From Chersky-806 sp036502405 (GTDB lineage Bacteria; Actinomycetota; Acidimicrobiia; IMCC26256; JAENVU01), in contig DASXYP010000084.1 of NCBI GenBank assembly GCA_036502405.1, positions 1 through 64,000 of the forward strand: a DNA stretch of 64,000 nt. Direction: 5' to 3'. The notes beneath the pieces were generated by a model. It was not told where the DNA came from, ran no database searches, and was given only the letters and a program-made list of their open reading frames with translations. This document shows positions 51,547 through 60,045 of the stretch, piece by piece. Positions within the stretch are counted from its first letter, which is position 1; each line of letters starts with the position of its first letter. Both the position numbers and the translations under genes were made by a program.

Positions 51547-52308
51547 ACGACGATGTTCTTCCACGTCATCGAGCGGAACGTGTTCGCGTACCGCCGGCTC
51601 TGGGGGATCTTCCTCACCGGCTTCGCGGAGCCGCTGTTCTACCTCGCGTCGATCGGCATCGGCGTCGGCGCGCTCGTCGGCACGGTCAAGGGACCGGGCG
51701 GCCAGCTGGTGCCGTACGACCAGTTCGTCGCGCCGGGCCTGCTCGCGGCGGCCGCGATGAACGGATCGGTGTTCGACACCACCTTCAACTTCTTCTTCAA
51801 GTACAAGTACGCCCGCACGTTCGACGCGATGCTGGCGACGCCGCTCGGCCCGACCGACGTGGCGCTCGGCGAGATGGGGTGGGCGCTGATCCGCGGCTCG
51901 ATCTACGCCGGTGCCTTCCTGTTCTTCATGGCGGTGCTCGGGCTCACGTCGTCGCCGTGGGCGATCCTCTGCCTGCCCGGTGCGATGCTCATCGGGTTCG
52001 CGTTCGCCGGGCTCGGCATGGCGGGCACCACGTTCATGCGGTCGTTCGTGGACTTCGACTACGTGAACATGGCCCTGCTCCCGCTCTTCCTCTTCTCGGC
52101 CACGTTCTTCCCGCTCTCGCAGTACCCGGCCGGGCTGCAGTGGGTCGTCCGGTGCACACCGCTGTACCAGGGCGTCGCGCTCGAGCGCTCGCTCGCGTTC
52201 GGCGACCTGAGCTGGACCCTCCTGGTGCACGTCGTCTACCTGGCCGTGCTCGGGACGACCGGGGTCTGGGTCGCGAGCCGGCGCCTCGCCCGCCTGCTCC
52301 AGCCCTGA
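51544..52308 (+). CDS. ABC-2 type exporter permease, second subunit
   Basis: The protein has 254 residues with six hydrophobic segments. MALLPLFLFSATFFPLSQYP near residue 190 is the NodJ/DrrB-type signature. It should pair with the permease at 50679 and the ATPase at 49732. A small VOC gene begins 19 bp after the stop. The start ATG follows the GAGCGGGACCG leader. Confidence 0.92.
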   Translation: MTTMFFHVIERNVFAYRRLWGIFLTGFAEPLFYLASIGIGVGALVGTVKGPGGQLVPYDQFVAPGLLAAAAMNGSVFDTTFNFFFKYKYARTFDAMLATPLGPTDVALGEMGWALIRGSIYAGAFLFFMAVLGLTSSPWAILCLPGAMLIGFAFAGLGMAGTTFMRSFVDFDYVNMALLPLFLFSATFFPLSQYPAGLQWVVRCTPLYQGVALERSLAFGDLSWTLLVHVVYLAVLGTTGVWVASRRLARLLQP

Positions 52309-52327
52309 GCCGCGCGATGCTGGGCCC

Positions 52328-52708
52328 ATGGGTGAAGCGATCAGGGTGACGGCCTTCGACCACGTCGTGCTGAACGTCGCCGACGTCGAGCGGTCGCTCG
52401 CCTTCTACACCGAGGAGCTCGGCCTCGAGCCCGTTCACGCGGACGAGTGGCGGCGCGGCGAGCGGATCTTCCCGTCGGTGCGGGTGGACCCGGGGACCAT
52501 CATCGACCTGATCGGCCTTCCCCGGACGGGCGAGAACCTCGACCACCTCTGCCTCGTCGTCGAGCCGATGGACTTCGAGGCGCTGAAGGCGAGCGGGCGC
52601 TTCGAGGTCGCCGACGGTCCCGCGATCCGCTTCGGCGCCCGCGGTGACGGCACGTCGCTGTACATCCGCGACCCCGACCACAACCTGGTCGAGCTCCGCT
52701 ACTACTGA
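52328..52708 (+). CDS. VOC-family (glyoxalase-like) protein
   Basis: The protein has 126 residues. It has the VOC start TAFDHVVLNVADVERSLAFYTEELGLE and the end LYIRDPDHNLVELRYY, so a single glyoxalase/bleomycin-resistance-type domain. It could bind a metal and a small substrate. It may belong to the exporter transcript and contribute to handling of the exported compound (inference). A candidate bidirectional terminator follows. Confidence 0.88.
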   Translation: MGEAIRVTAFDHVVLNVADVERSLAFYTEELGLEPVHADEWRRGERIFPSVRVDPGTIIDLIGLPRTGENLDHLCLVVEPMDFEALKASGRFEVADGPAIRFGARGDGTSLYIRDPDHNLVELRYY

Positions 52709-52721
52709 CCGTCTCTCGTTC

Positions 52722-52762
52722 TGGCGTCACTTACCCTCCGTATGGGTGGGTACGCGACGCCA
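52722..52762. terminator. Candidate bidirectional terminator hairpin
   Basis: TGGCGTC ... GACGCCA (7-bp arms) encloses a second stem TACCC ... GGGTA between the convergent VOC and RibD-like genes. The stem lacks a long T-run, as is common in high-GC actinobacteria. Confidence 0.6.
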
Positions 52763-52785
52763 AAGCGGTTCGACGGGGTCGGGCC

Positions 52786-53433
52786 TCAGCCGGTCTGGAC
52801 GATGCGGACGTGGGTGACGGCGCCGGTGCTGACCTGCTCGACGACCTCGTAGCCGACCGGGCCGCCGTCGAGGTGGTCGAAGAGGCGTTCGCCCCCGCCC
52901 GCGAGGATGGGCGCGATGACGATGTGGAGCTCGTCGACGAGCCGGGCGCGCAGGTACTGCTGCACGGTGGACGCACCACCGCCGACGCGCACGTCCTGAC
53001 CGCCCGCTGCCTCGAAGGCCCGCTCGAGCGCGGCCTCGATGCCGTCGGGAACGAAGTGGAACGTCGTGCCGCCCTCCATCGGGATCGACGGGTGCGGGTC
53101 CTTCGTGAGCACGAAGACGGGGTGGTGGTAGGGCGGGTTCGGGCCCCACCAGCCGGTCCAGCCGTCCTCCCATTCGCCCAGGATCTGCCCGAACATGTTG
53201 CGGCCCATGATCGTGGCGCCGACGTTCACGTCACCCGCCAGGGCGAACAGGTTGTCGACGCCCTCGCTGCCGCCGTCGTCGCCCATCATCTCGCGACCGA
53301 AGCGGGTGGCGAACATCCACTCGTGCAGCAGCCGGGGTTCGATGTCACCGAACGGGCGCTCACGGGTCTGATCGACGCCGGATGCGTACCCGTCGACCGT
53401 GATGCCGAAATTGTGGACGCGGAGCTTGGGCAT
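52786..53433 (-). CDS. RibD C-terminal/dihydrofolate-reductase-fold protein
   Basis: The protein has 215 residues. It starts LRVHNFGITVDGYASG and contains ATIMGRNMFG and RVGGGASTVQQYLRARLVDELHIVIAPIL, the hallmarks of the RibD_C/DHFR-like reductase family widespread in actinobacteria. It probably binds NADPH; the substrate is unknown. It is convergent with the VOC gene and 102 bp from the sigma-factor gene on the same strand. Confidence 0.9.
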   Translation of the reverse strand: MPKLRVHNFGITVDGYASGVDQTRERPFGDIEPRLLHEWMFATRFGREMMGDDGGSEGVDNLFALAGDVNVGATIMGRNMFGQILGEWEDGWTGWWGPNPPYHHPVFVLTKDPHPSIPMEGGTTFHFVPDGIEAALERAFEAAGGQDVRVGGGASTVQQYLRARLVDELHIVIAPILAGGGERLFDHLDGGPVGYEVVEQVSTGAVTHVRIVQTG

Positions 53434-53534
53434 GGGTCCTCCTCGGACGTCGATGATGATGGCGCGTCCCCGGGCGGGACTGCTGGAGACGTCGGTGCCG
53501 ACTCCGAGGATTCGACATCCCGAGCGAACGGTTC

Positions 53535-54764
53535 TCAGCGGTCGGCACGCACTGCTCCCAACCGGGCGGCCTGCGTCACCAGGTACCGCCGCTCGGGGAG
53601 GTTCGTGACGCCCGCCGCCGCGGCCCGGAACTCGGCGATGGCCGCCTCGGTCCGGCCGGCCTGCTCGAGCAGGTGGGCCCGGACCGCGTGGAGCCGGTGG
53701 TGGTCGCCGAGCCGGTCGTCGAGCCCGTCGAGCAGCTCGAGACCTGCGTCGGGTCCGTCGACCATGGCCACTGCGACCGCGCGGTTCAGCGTGACCATCG
53801 GGTTACCGGTCAGCCGCTCGAGCACCCCGTACAGCGGCACGATCTCCGACCAGCTCGTGTCCTCGTAGCGGGCCGCCTGGTCGTGCACGGCGGCGATCGC
53901 CGCCTGGAGCCGGTACTCGCCCGTCGCGCCGTCCTTGAGCGCGGCGGTCACGAGCCCGACGCCCTCCGCGATGAGGGCGCGGTCCCAGCGGCTGCGGTCC
54001 TGCTCCGCGAGCGGGACGAGCTCGCCGCCTGCACCCGTGCGCGCCGGGCGGCGAGCGTCGGTCAGGAGCATGAGCGCGAGCAGTCCCGTCACCTCCGGGT
54101 CGTCGGGCAGCGCGGCGTGCACGCCGCGCGCGAGCCGGATCGCCTCGTCGCTCAGGTCGGCGCGGGCGAGATCGGGGCCGCTGGTGCTCGCGTAGCCCTC
54201 GGTGAAGATCAGGTAGAGGACGTGGAGCACCGAACGCAGCCGGTCGGCACGCGCCTCGGGCGCCGGGAGCGCGAACCGCTCGCCCGACGCCTTGACCGTC
54301 GCCTTGGCCCGGCTGATCCGTTGGGCCATCGTCGCCTCGGGGACGAGGAACGCGGCCGCGATCTCGCGGGTGGTGAGCCCGCCCACCGCGCGCAGGGTGA
54401 GCGGGATCGCCGAGCCCGGTGTGAGCGCGGGATGGCAGCACATGAACACGAGGACCAGCGAGTCGTCCTGCCCGGCGCCCGGGTCCGGCGGCTCGGCCGA
54501 CCACGATGCCGCGAGGTCCTCGCGCCGGCGCCGGGCCTCGTCGGTCCGGTACTTCGCGACCATCCGCCGCGACGCGACCCGGATGAGCCAGGCGAGCGGC
54601 TGGTCCGGCTCCCCGTCGACCGGCCACTGGTCCGCGGCCGCGACCAGTGCCTCCTGCAGCGCGTCCTCTGCGTCGGCGAAGTCGCCGTAGCGGCGGGTGA
54701 GCGCGCCGAGGGCCTGCGGCGCGAGCGTGCGCAGCAGGCCCTCGGTGCTCGCGGGCGTCGTCAC
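53535..54764 (-). CDS. ECF RNA polymerase sigma factor, ECF42 type
   Basis: The protein has 409 residues, long for an ECF factor because it carries a C-terminal TPR-like/SIG42 extension of about 200 residues. Region 2 is DFADAEDALQEALVAA and region 4 GGLTTREIAAAFLVPEATMAQRISRAKATVK. Its GTG overlaps the stop of a YCII/DGPF gene (ATGTGA). The pairing with DGPF proteins defines ECF42. No anti-sigma factor is present, and regulation is thought to act through the C-terminal extension. The expected target is the neighbouring YCII gene. Confidence 0.92.
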   Translation of the reverse strand: MTTPASTEGLLRTLAPQALGALTRRYGDFADAEDALQEALVAAADQWPVDGEPDQPLAWLIRVASRRMVAKYRTDEARRRREDLAASWSAEPPDPGAGQDDSLVLVFMCCHPALTPGSAIPLTLRAVGGLTTREIAAAFLVPEATMAQRISRAKATVKASGERFALPAPEARADRLRSVLHVLYLIFTEGYASTSGPDLARADLSDEAIRLARGVHAALPDDPEVTGLLALMLLTDARRPARTGAGGELVPLAEQDRSRWDRALIAEGVGLVTAALKDGATGEYRLQAAIAAVHDQAARYEDTSWSEIVPLYGVLERLTGNPMVTLNRAVAVAMVDGPDAGLELLDGLDDRLGDHHRLHAVRAHLLEQAGRTEAAIAEFRAAAAGVTNLPERRYLVTQAARLGAVRADR

Positions 54765-55165
54765 ATCTGGGAGGCGTCGGGCGCACCCATCACCTGGCGC
54801 ACCTCGATCGCCTGGCGGATCGGCAGCCCGTCCTTCGCCGGCGCCGCCGACGCCCGGGCCGCGATCTCGATCGCCCGGTCCAGCGTGTCGACGTCGATCA
54901 GGCGGTAGCCGGCGAGGAGCTCCTTGGACTCGGGGTACGGGCCGTCGGTGACGACCGGCGCCCGCTTCCCGTCCGAGACGACGAACTTCGCCTGCTCCGG
55001 TCCGGCGAGGCCCTGCGCGTCCACGAGCTCGCCCGTCTTCACCAGCTCGGCGTTGAGGGTCTGCTGGAACTCGATGTGCGCCTGGATCTCCTCGGGCGTC
55101 CACTGGTCCATCGGGGGGCACTCGGACTCGACCTCGCCGTAGTTCTGCAGCAGCATGAATCGCAT
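54761..55165 (-). CDS. YCII-related (DGPF) protein
   Basis: The protein has 134 residues of the YCII-related dimeric alpha/beta-barrel family. It has the DGPF-like block TDGPYPESKELLAGY near residue 80, and starts MRFMLLQNYG. A clear ribosome site (GGAAGGATG) precedes the ATG. It is translationally coupled to the ECF42 sigma factor and is the likely direct target of that factor. A role in stress or small-molecule handling is suspected but not known. Confidence 0.9.
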   Translation of the reverse strand: MRFMLLQNYGEVESECPPMDQWTPEEIQAHIEFQQTLNAELVKTGELVDAQGLAGPEQAKFVVSDGKRAPVVTDGPYPESKELLAGYRLIDVDTLDRAIEIAARASAAPAKDGLPIRQAIEVRQVMGAPDASQM

Positions 55166-55214
55166 CGCTTCATCCTTCCCGATCCGGCGCCCCGGTGGCG
55201 CCGCTCACCCGGAT

Positions 55215-55241
55215 GTCGCGCCTGCCCCGCGCTTCTCGACG
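55215..55241 (-). promoter_or_regulatory. Candidate ECF42-type promoter of the YCII gene
   Basis: On the minus strand, CGTCGA (55236-55241) and CGAC (55215-55218) are 17 bp apart, close to the ECF42 promoter pattern TGTCGA and CGAC recalled from the literature. It lies about 50 nt upstream of the YCII start. One base differs in the -35 block. Confidence 0.35.
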
Positions 55242-55247
55242 TCCCGC

Positions 55248-55261
55248 CGAGAAATTTCTCG
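55248..55261. promoter_or_regulatory. 14-bp perfect palindrome in a divergent promoter
   Basis: CGAGAAATTTCTCG is the only AT-rich symmetric site in this GC-rich gap between the YCII gene and the SDR at 55379. It overlaps the region just upstream of the candidate ECF promoter. A dimeric repressor or activator could bind here. Confidence 0.45.
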
Positions 55262-55268
55262 TCCCGCC

Positions 55269-55324
55269 CTCGTTTCGGTGCAACTCGGACCCCCGCGAGG
55301 GGGCGTCACCCGCACCGAAACGTG
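55269..55324. repeat. Nested inverted repeat, copy C
   Basis: The outer arms CGTTTCGGTGC and GCACCGAAACG are 11-bp perfect, with an inner CCCCC-GCGA-GGGGG hairpin. It matches copies A and B at 18352 and 19980. It lies 55 bp before the SDR start. Confidence 0.85.
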
Positions 55325-55378
55325 CATGGGGACGGGTGGCGCTGGCATGAGGAAGGGGTCGGCGAGCATCCTGGGGCG

Positions 55379-56335
55379 ATGAGCTGGTCGCCGGACCCCG
55401 ACGCGCTCCGGGGCCGGGTCGCCGTCGTGGCCGGCGCCACCAGGGGTGCGGGGCGCGGCATCGCCGCCGCGTTGGGCGAGGCCGGCGCGACCGTCGTCTG
55501 CACCGGTCGCACGACCCGGGCCGACGGGTCCAGGCACTCGGACTACGACCGCACCGAGACCATCGAGGAGACCGCGGAGCTGGTCACCGGGCTCGGCGGT
55601 ACCGGCGTCGCGGTCGCGGTCGACCACCTCGTGCCGGACCAGGTGCGGGACCTCGCCGACCGGATCCGCGCCGAGCACGGCCACCTCGACGTGCTCGTGA
55701 ACGACATCTGGGGTGGCGAGGTGCTCAAGGGTGGTCCGCCGCAGTGGAACACGCCGATCTGGGAGCTGGACCTCGACGACGGCCTGCGCATCCTGCGGCT
55801 CGCGATCGACACCCACCTGGTCACGTCGCGCTACCTCCTGCCGCTGATGGTCGACGCGCCCGGCGGCCTGGTCGTCGAGGTGACCGACGGGACGACGGCC
55901 TACAACGCGTCGCACTACCGAATCTCGGTCTTCTACGACCTGGCCAAGGTCGCGGTGAACCGGCTCGCGTACTCCCAGGGCCACGAGCTCGCGGCAGTCG
56001 GCGGAACGGCTGTCGCGATCACGCCGGGCTGGCTCCGCTCCGAGATGATGCTCGAGGCCTTCGGCACGACCGAGGCGACCTGGCGTGACACCGTCGCCGG
56101 TGGGGGCGCGCCACCGGGCTTCGCGGTCTCGGAGTCGCCGCGCTACGTCGGGCGCGCGGTCACCGCGCTCGCGGTCGATCCCGACCGGGCGCGCTGGAAC
56201 CAGCGGTCGGTCACGTCGGGCGACCTCGCCGACGCCTACGGGTTCACGGACATGGACGGCTCGCAGCCCCAGGTCTGGCGGTACATGGAAGCCGAGGACT
56301 CGGGCGCGGAACCCGACCCTGCGTCGTACCGGTAG
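55379..56335 (+). CDS. Short-chain dehydrogenase/reductase, long form
   Basis: The protein has 318 residues, about 60 longer than a classical SDR. The cofactor motif is AGATRGAGRGIA, the catalytic block FYDLAKVAVNRLA carries YxxxK, and VNDIWGG replaces the usual NNAGG. The end (about 280-318) contains NQRSVTSGDLADAYGFTDMDGS. These are features of a subgroup annotated as DHRS1-like oxidoreductases. The substrate is unknown. It ends 1 bp before the convergent amidohydrolase. Confidence 0.9.
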   Translation: MSWSPDPDALRGRVAVVAGATRGAGRGIAAALGEAGATVVCTGRTTRADGSRHSDYDRTETIEETAELVTGLGGTGVAVAVDHLVPDQVRDLADRIRAEHGHLDVLVNDIWGGEVLKGGPPQWNTPIWELDLDDGLRILRLAIDTHLVTSRYLLPLMVDAPGGLVVEVTDGTTAYNASHYRISVFYDLAKVAVNRLAYSQGHELAAVGGTAVAITPGWLRSEMMLEAFGTTEATWRDTVAGGGAPPGFAVSESPRYVGRAVTALAVDPDRARWNQRSVTSGDLADAYGFTDMDGSQPQVWRYMEAEDSGAEPDPASYR

Positions 56336-57544
56336 CTACCGCGCGAGCGTGGCGCCCGCGGCGCCCATGAGGTCGAGGAAGTTGTCGCGGTAGAACGCGT
56401 CGCGGATCTGCTCGTCCGCGTCCCCGAGCGACGCCTCGAACCGCTCGACCGGACGGCGGCCGCCTTCGACGTGGGGGAAGTCGGACGAGAACAGGCACAC
56501 CTCGGGGCCGGCCTGCTCGATGATCCAGCCGACGTCCTCGGTGGGGTACGGCGTGAACCGGACCTGGCGCCGCACGTACTCGCTCGGCCGCAGCGACAGG
56601 GCGCGCAGCCGTTCCTCGTGCTTCACGAACGCCTCGAACGCCGACTCCATCTGGCGCACCCAGGACGGCACCCAGATCGCCCCCTGCTCGATGACGCCGA
56701 TGCGCAGCTCGGGGAACCGCTCCAGGACCCCGTCGAAGATCATCGTGGCGAGCGTCTGCGCGGGCGGGCCGGGGATGCCCATGTAGTCGACCGAGCGGAA
56801 GTTCTCCTCGCCACCGTGGAAGTCGGGCGGGATCGGGAGGCCGTTGCGGAAGTAGCTCGGGTCGATCAGCTCACCGGTGCCACCCACGTGGAAGACGATC
56901 GGGATCTCCGCTTCCTGCGCGCGCGCCCATACCGGGTCCAGCCCGAGGTGGCTCGGCGAGTGGCCCGGTGGGCAGCCCGACGCGACGAGCAGCGCGGCCG
57001 CACCCATCGCGAGGGCCTCGTCGGTCATCGCCGCGGCCTCGTCGAAGTCGACCAGCGGGACGTAGCAGGTGGGCAGCAGGCGCAGGTCGTCGGCGCAGAA
57101 CTCGACCATGCCGCGGTTGTGGGCGCGTGCGGTGCCGAGCGCGAGCTCGAGGTCGCCACCGTGCTCCCAGTCGTGGAGACGGCTGTTGTGGAACGTGTTG
57201 AAGACCAGCTGGCTCGAGAACCCGAGCAGGTCGAGCGCGCGCGAGCGGTCCTCGGGGACGAAGGCCCCGGTCGCGGCGAAGTTCTTCCGGGCCATGATCT
57301 CCTCGGCCTCGGTCGCGCGGTACTCGTCGGACGCGTGCTTGGCGCGCAGTCGGGAGAACGCCGCCTCGAGGTCGCGCAGCTGCTCCTCCGGGTCACCGGT
57401 CTGGCGCAGCTCGTTCCCGCCCGACAGCGAGAGCGTCGGGATCCGGTCCCGAAGACCCGGGTCGGCGTGGTCGCGCAGCCAGGTCGGGGTCTCCATGATG
57501 TGGGCGTCGGCGTCGTGCACCACCCGCCCGCTCACGTACGACAT
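56336..57544 (-). CDS. Amidohydrolase-2 family protein
   Basis: The protein has 402 residues. The N-terminal motif is HDADAHIMETP (DxH-type), the middle holds PIVFHVGGTG, and the end SSDFPHVEGGR carries the late Asp and His. It is a TIM-barrel metal-dependent hydrolase or decarboxylase similar to the proteins at 16337, 28101 and 57668. The ATG has a very strong ribosome site (GGGGGGAGG). It is 123 bp downstream of a related amidohydrolase. Confidence 0.9.
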   Translation of the reverse strand: MSYVSGRVVHDADAHIMETPTWLRDHADPGLRDRIPTLSLSGGNELRQTGDPEEQLRDLEAAFSRLRAKHASDEYRATEAEEIMARKNFAATGAFVPEDRSRALDLLGFSSQLVFNTFHNSRLHDWEHGGDLELALGTARAHNRGMVEFCADDLRLLPTCYVPLVDFDEAAAMTDEALAMGAAALLVASGCPPGHSPSHLGLDPVWARAQEAEIPIVFHVGGTGELIDPSYFRNGLPIPPDFHGGEENFRSVDYMGIPGPPAQTLATMIFDGVLERFPELRIGVIEQGAIWVPSWVRQMESAFEAFVKHEERLRALSLRPSEYVRRQVRFTPYPTEDVGWIIEQAGPEVCLFSSDFPHVEGGRRPVERFEASLGDADEQIRDAFYRDNFLDLMGAAGATLAR

Positions 57545-57606
57545 GCATCCTCCCCCCGTCGACGTCGACGCGAGTCTCCCCCGTCCCCGCCCTGTCTGTT
57601 GCAGAT

Positions 57607-57623
57607 TCGTCGCTCCGCGACGA
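57607..57623. terminator. Small perfect hairpin between two amidohydrolase genes
   Basis: TCGTCGC-TCC-GCGACGA lies 44 bp downstream of the stop codon of the gene at 57668. It can act as a weak terminator or as an operator for the next gene. No T-run follows. Confidence 0.4.
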
Positions 57624-57667
57624 GATCCGAACAATCGGCGGGAGAAGCGGGCGGGCGCGGTCGGCGC

Positions 57668-58894
57668 TCAGTCGTTGCGGACCGCTTTCAACAGGGCCTC
57701 GTTGGGCTCGTCGGGCAGCTGGTCGAGCGGCTGCGCGAGCTCGGCGACGGTCGGGCCCACCTTGGCCGCGATCGGCGCCAGCGCGTCGAGGTCGAAGTCG
57801 TAGAGCTCGGCCGCGCTCCCGGCGAGGATCTGCTGCAGCTCGGCCGGGTCGCTGTCGTGGAAGAGCTGGCGCAGGTGCTCTCGGGTGTACGGGTACGTCC
57901 CCTCGTCGTGCGGGTAGTCGCTCCCCCACATGAACCGGTCGAGCCCGATCGCGTAGCGCGCGGCGACATCGTCCGGTCCGGGCTGGCTCACCCCGACGTA
58001 GCAGGACTGCCGGAAGTACTCGGTCGCGGACTTCGGGAGGATGTGCTCCTCGGAGTAGCGCATCTCCCCGGTGCGACCGGTCTTCTGGATCTGCGCGAGC
58101 AGCCGGTCGAAGTGGCGCAGCATCGGCGGCAGCCAGGCGCATCCCATCTCGGTCATCACGAACTTGAGGTTCGGGAAGCGCTCGAACACCCCCGAGAAGA
58201 GGAGCTGCACGAACGGGCGCTGCGAGTAGAACGAGACCTCGGTGATGAACAGCAGCGCGGCCGCGGGGTACTTGCCGTAGTTCGGCAGCCCAGTGCCGCC
58301 GTGGCTGTTCACGGGGACCTCGAGCTCCTCGCACACCTTCCACAACGGGTCGTACACCGGGTCGTAGAGCGGCTTCACGTAGTCGATGTCGGGCGCGATG
58401 GCCGAGATCAGCACGCCGCCGCGCAGACCGTGCTCCTTGATCCAGTGCACATCTTCGATCGCGTCGTCGACGTCGTTGAGGAAGATCTGGCCGATGCCGG
58501 CCCGCCGCTCGGGGAACCGACCGCACCAGTCCGCCATCCACCGGTTGTGGGCGCGGATGCCGGCCAGGCGGTGCTCGTACTCGTCCGCGGTCGGCGGGCG
58601 GGCGAACAGGATGAAGCTGGGGAAGAACGGCGGCACGGTGTTCGGGAAGACCACCTCCGCGACGATCCCGTCGCTCTCCTCGTCGCCGATGCGGCGCTCG
58701 TCGTCCCAGTTGCGCACCCGGCCGCCGTCCTGGAGGTCCCGGAATGGGTTCCGGTACTTCTCGCGCCAGGCGTCGAAGTCGTCGAGGTACTTCTTCTCGA
58801 GGTACTCGCGGTACATCTCGTGGCTCGCGCCGGCGTGGCAGTCCGCCGAGATGATCGTGTAGCGGTCCTCGGAGCTCATCGTGGCACTCGTCAT
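57668..58894 (-). CDS. Amidohydrolase-2 family protein
   Basis: The protein has 408 residues. It begins YTIISADCHAGASHEM (DxH motif) and ends with GSDYPHDEGTYPYTREHL. The long insertion after residue 50 (YRNPFRDLQDGG) is seen in a subgroup of actinobacterial amidohydrolases. The ATG at 58894 is used; an upstream GTG is possible. It is divergent from the esterase lipoprotein at 58993 over 98 bp. Confidence 0.9.
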   Translation of the reverse strand: MTSATMSSEDRYTIISADCHAGASHEMYREYLEKKYLDDFDAWREKYRNPFRDLQDGGRVRNWDDERRIGDEESDGIVAEVVFPNTVPPFFPSFILFARPPTADEYEHRLAGIRAHNRWMADWCGRFPERRAGIGQIFLNDVDDAIEDVHWIKEHGLRGGVLISAIAPDIDYVKPLYDPVYDPLWKVCEELEVPVNSHGGTGLPNYGKYPAAALLFITEVSFYSQRPFVQLLFSGVFERFPNLKFVMTEMGCAWLPPMLRHFDRLLAQIQKTGRTGEMRYSEEHILPKSATEYFRQSCYVGVSQPGPDDVAARYAIGLDRFMWGSDYPHDEGTYPYTREHLRQLFHDSDPAELQQILAGSAAELYDFDLDALAPIAAKVGPTVAELAQPLDQLPDEPNEALLKAVRND

Positions 58895-58992
58895 GGCCAC
58901 CACTCTACGAGCCCGTCCGGCCGGGGCGCCCCTCCGCTCCGCCCCGGTGCCGGGGGCCGCGGCTCGGTGGGACGCCGTGCCAGGATGCCGTC

Positions 58993-60030
58993 ATGCGCCT
59001 GCGCCCGGTCGTCTTCGCCACGCTCGCCGCCCTCGCGCTCGCCGCCTGCAGCGGGAGCAGCGGCAACGACGCGGCGTCGACGACCACGACGGTGCCGGAG
59101 CCGGCCGCCGCCGTCGCGACGCGGTCGTCCGGGTGCGGAGCCACCACCCCGGTCGCGCCGGGCGAGGAGAAGGTGACGACGAGCTCCGGCGGCGCCTCAC
59201 GCTGGTACTACCGCCACGTGCCGCCCACCTACGAGGCGACCACACCGATGCCCGTCGTCCTCGACCTGCACGGCTACGCCGAGGGCGCGGCCGTCCACAA
59301 GCAGATGTCCGCGCTGGGCCCGTTCGGCGACCCGCACGGGTTCGTCACCGTCACCCCCCAGGGCAGCGGCGACTCCGTCGCCCGCTGGGACACCGGGCTG
59401 CAGTCGGCGGACGTGAAGTTCATCGGTGACCTCCTCGACGAGGTCGAGCGCACGGTCTGCGTCGACCAGCACCGCGTCTTCGTCACCGGGCTGTCGAACG
59501 GCGCGTTCATGACCTCCGCCGTCGCGTGCAAGTACGCCGACCGGATCGCCGCGGCCGCGCCCGTCGCCGGCATCCGCGACATCCCCGGGTGCAAGCCCGC
59601 GCGTCCGGTTCCGGTCATCACGTTCCACGGCACCGCCGACCCCTACGTCGCGTACGACGGTGGGCTCGGCGAGAAGGCGGCCGACCTCCCCGCGGGCGAC
59701 GGGTCGGGCAAGACGCTGGGGCAGATCGGCGCGGTGGACCCGAAGCAGAAGGGCCCGACGATCCCAGAGATCACCGCGGCGTGGGCGAAGCGCAACGGGT
59801 GCGGCACGAAGCCGACCTCGCGGACGGTCGCGGCCGACGTGACGCTGATCGCCTTCCCGTGCCCGAAGGACGCGGAGGTCGAGCTCTACCGCGTCACCGG
59901 CGGCGGGCACTCGTGGCCCGGCAGCCAGTTCTCGAAGGCGATCGCGTCCACGGTCGGCCCGACGACGTTCTCGATCTCCGCCGACGACCTGATCTGGAAG
60001 TTCTTCCAGCAACATCCCCTGCCGAGCTGA
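58993..60030 (+). CDS. Lipoprotein esterase, PHB depolymerase/feruloyl esterase-like (LpqC-type)
   Basis: The protein has 345 residues. A short signal ends in a lipobox LAAC with lipidated Cys at residue 19, followed by a Ser/Thr-rich linker. The hydrolase part has VVLDLHGYAEGA (oxyanion), GLSNGAF with Ser at residue 168, TFHGTADPYV (Asp) and GGGHSWPG (His). It should hydrolyse polyesters or feruloyl esters at the cell surface. It precedes the MFS exporter by 15 bp, so they may be cotranscribed. Confidence 0.9.
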   Translation: MRLRPVVFATLAALALAACSGSSGNDAASTTTTVPEPAAAVATRSSGCGATTPVAPGEEKVTTSSGGASRWYYRHVPPTYEATTPMPVVLDLHGYAEGAAVHKQMSALGPFGDPHGFVTVTPQGSGDSVARWDTGLQSADVKFIGDLLDEVERTVCVDQHRVFVTGLSNGAFMTSAVACKYADRIAAAAPVAGIRDIPGCKPARPVPVITFHGTADPYVAYDGGLGEKAADLPAGDGSGKTLGQIGAVDPKQKGPTIPEITAAWAKRNGCGTKPTSRTVAADVTLIAFPCPKDAEVELYRVTGGGHSWPGSQFSKAIASTVGPTTFSISADDLIWKFFQQHPLPS

Positions 60031-60045
60031 CGTCCGAGGTCCATC

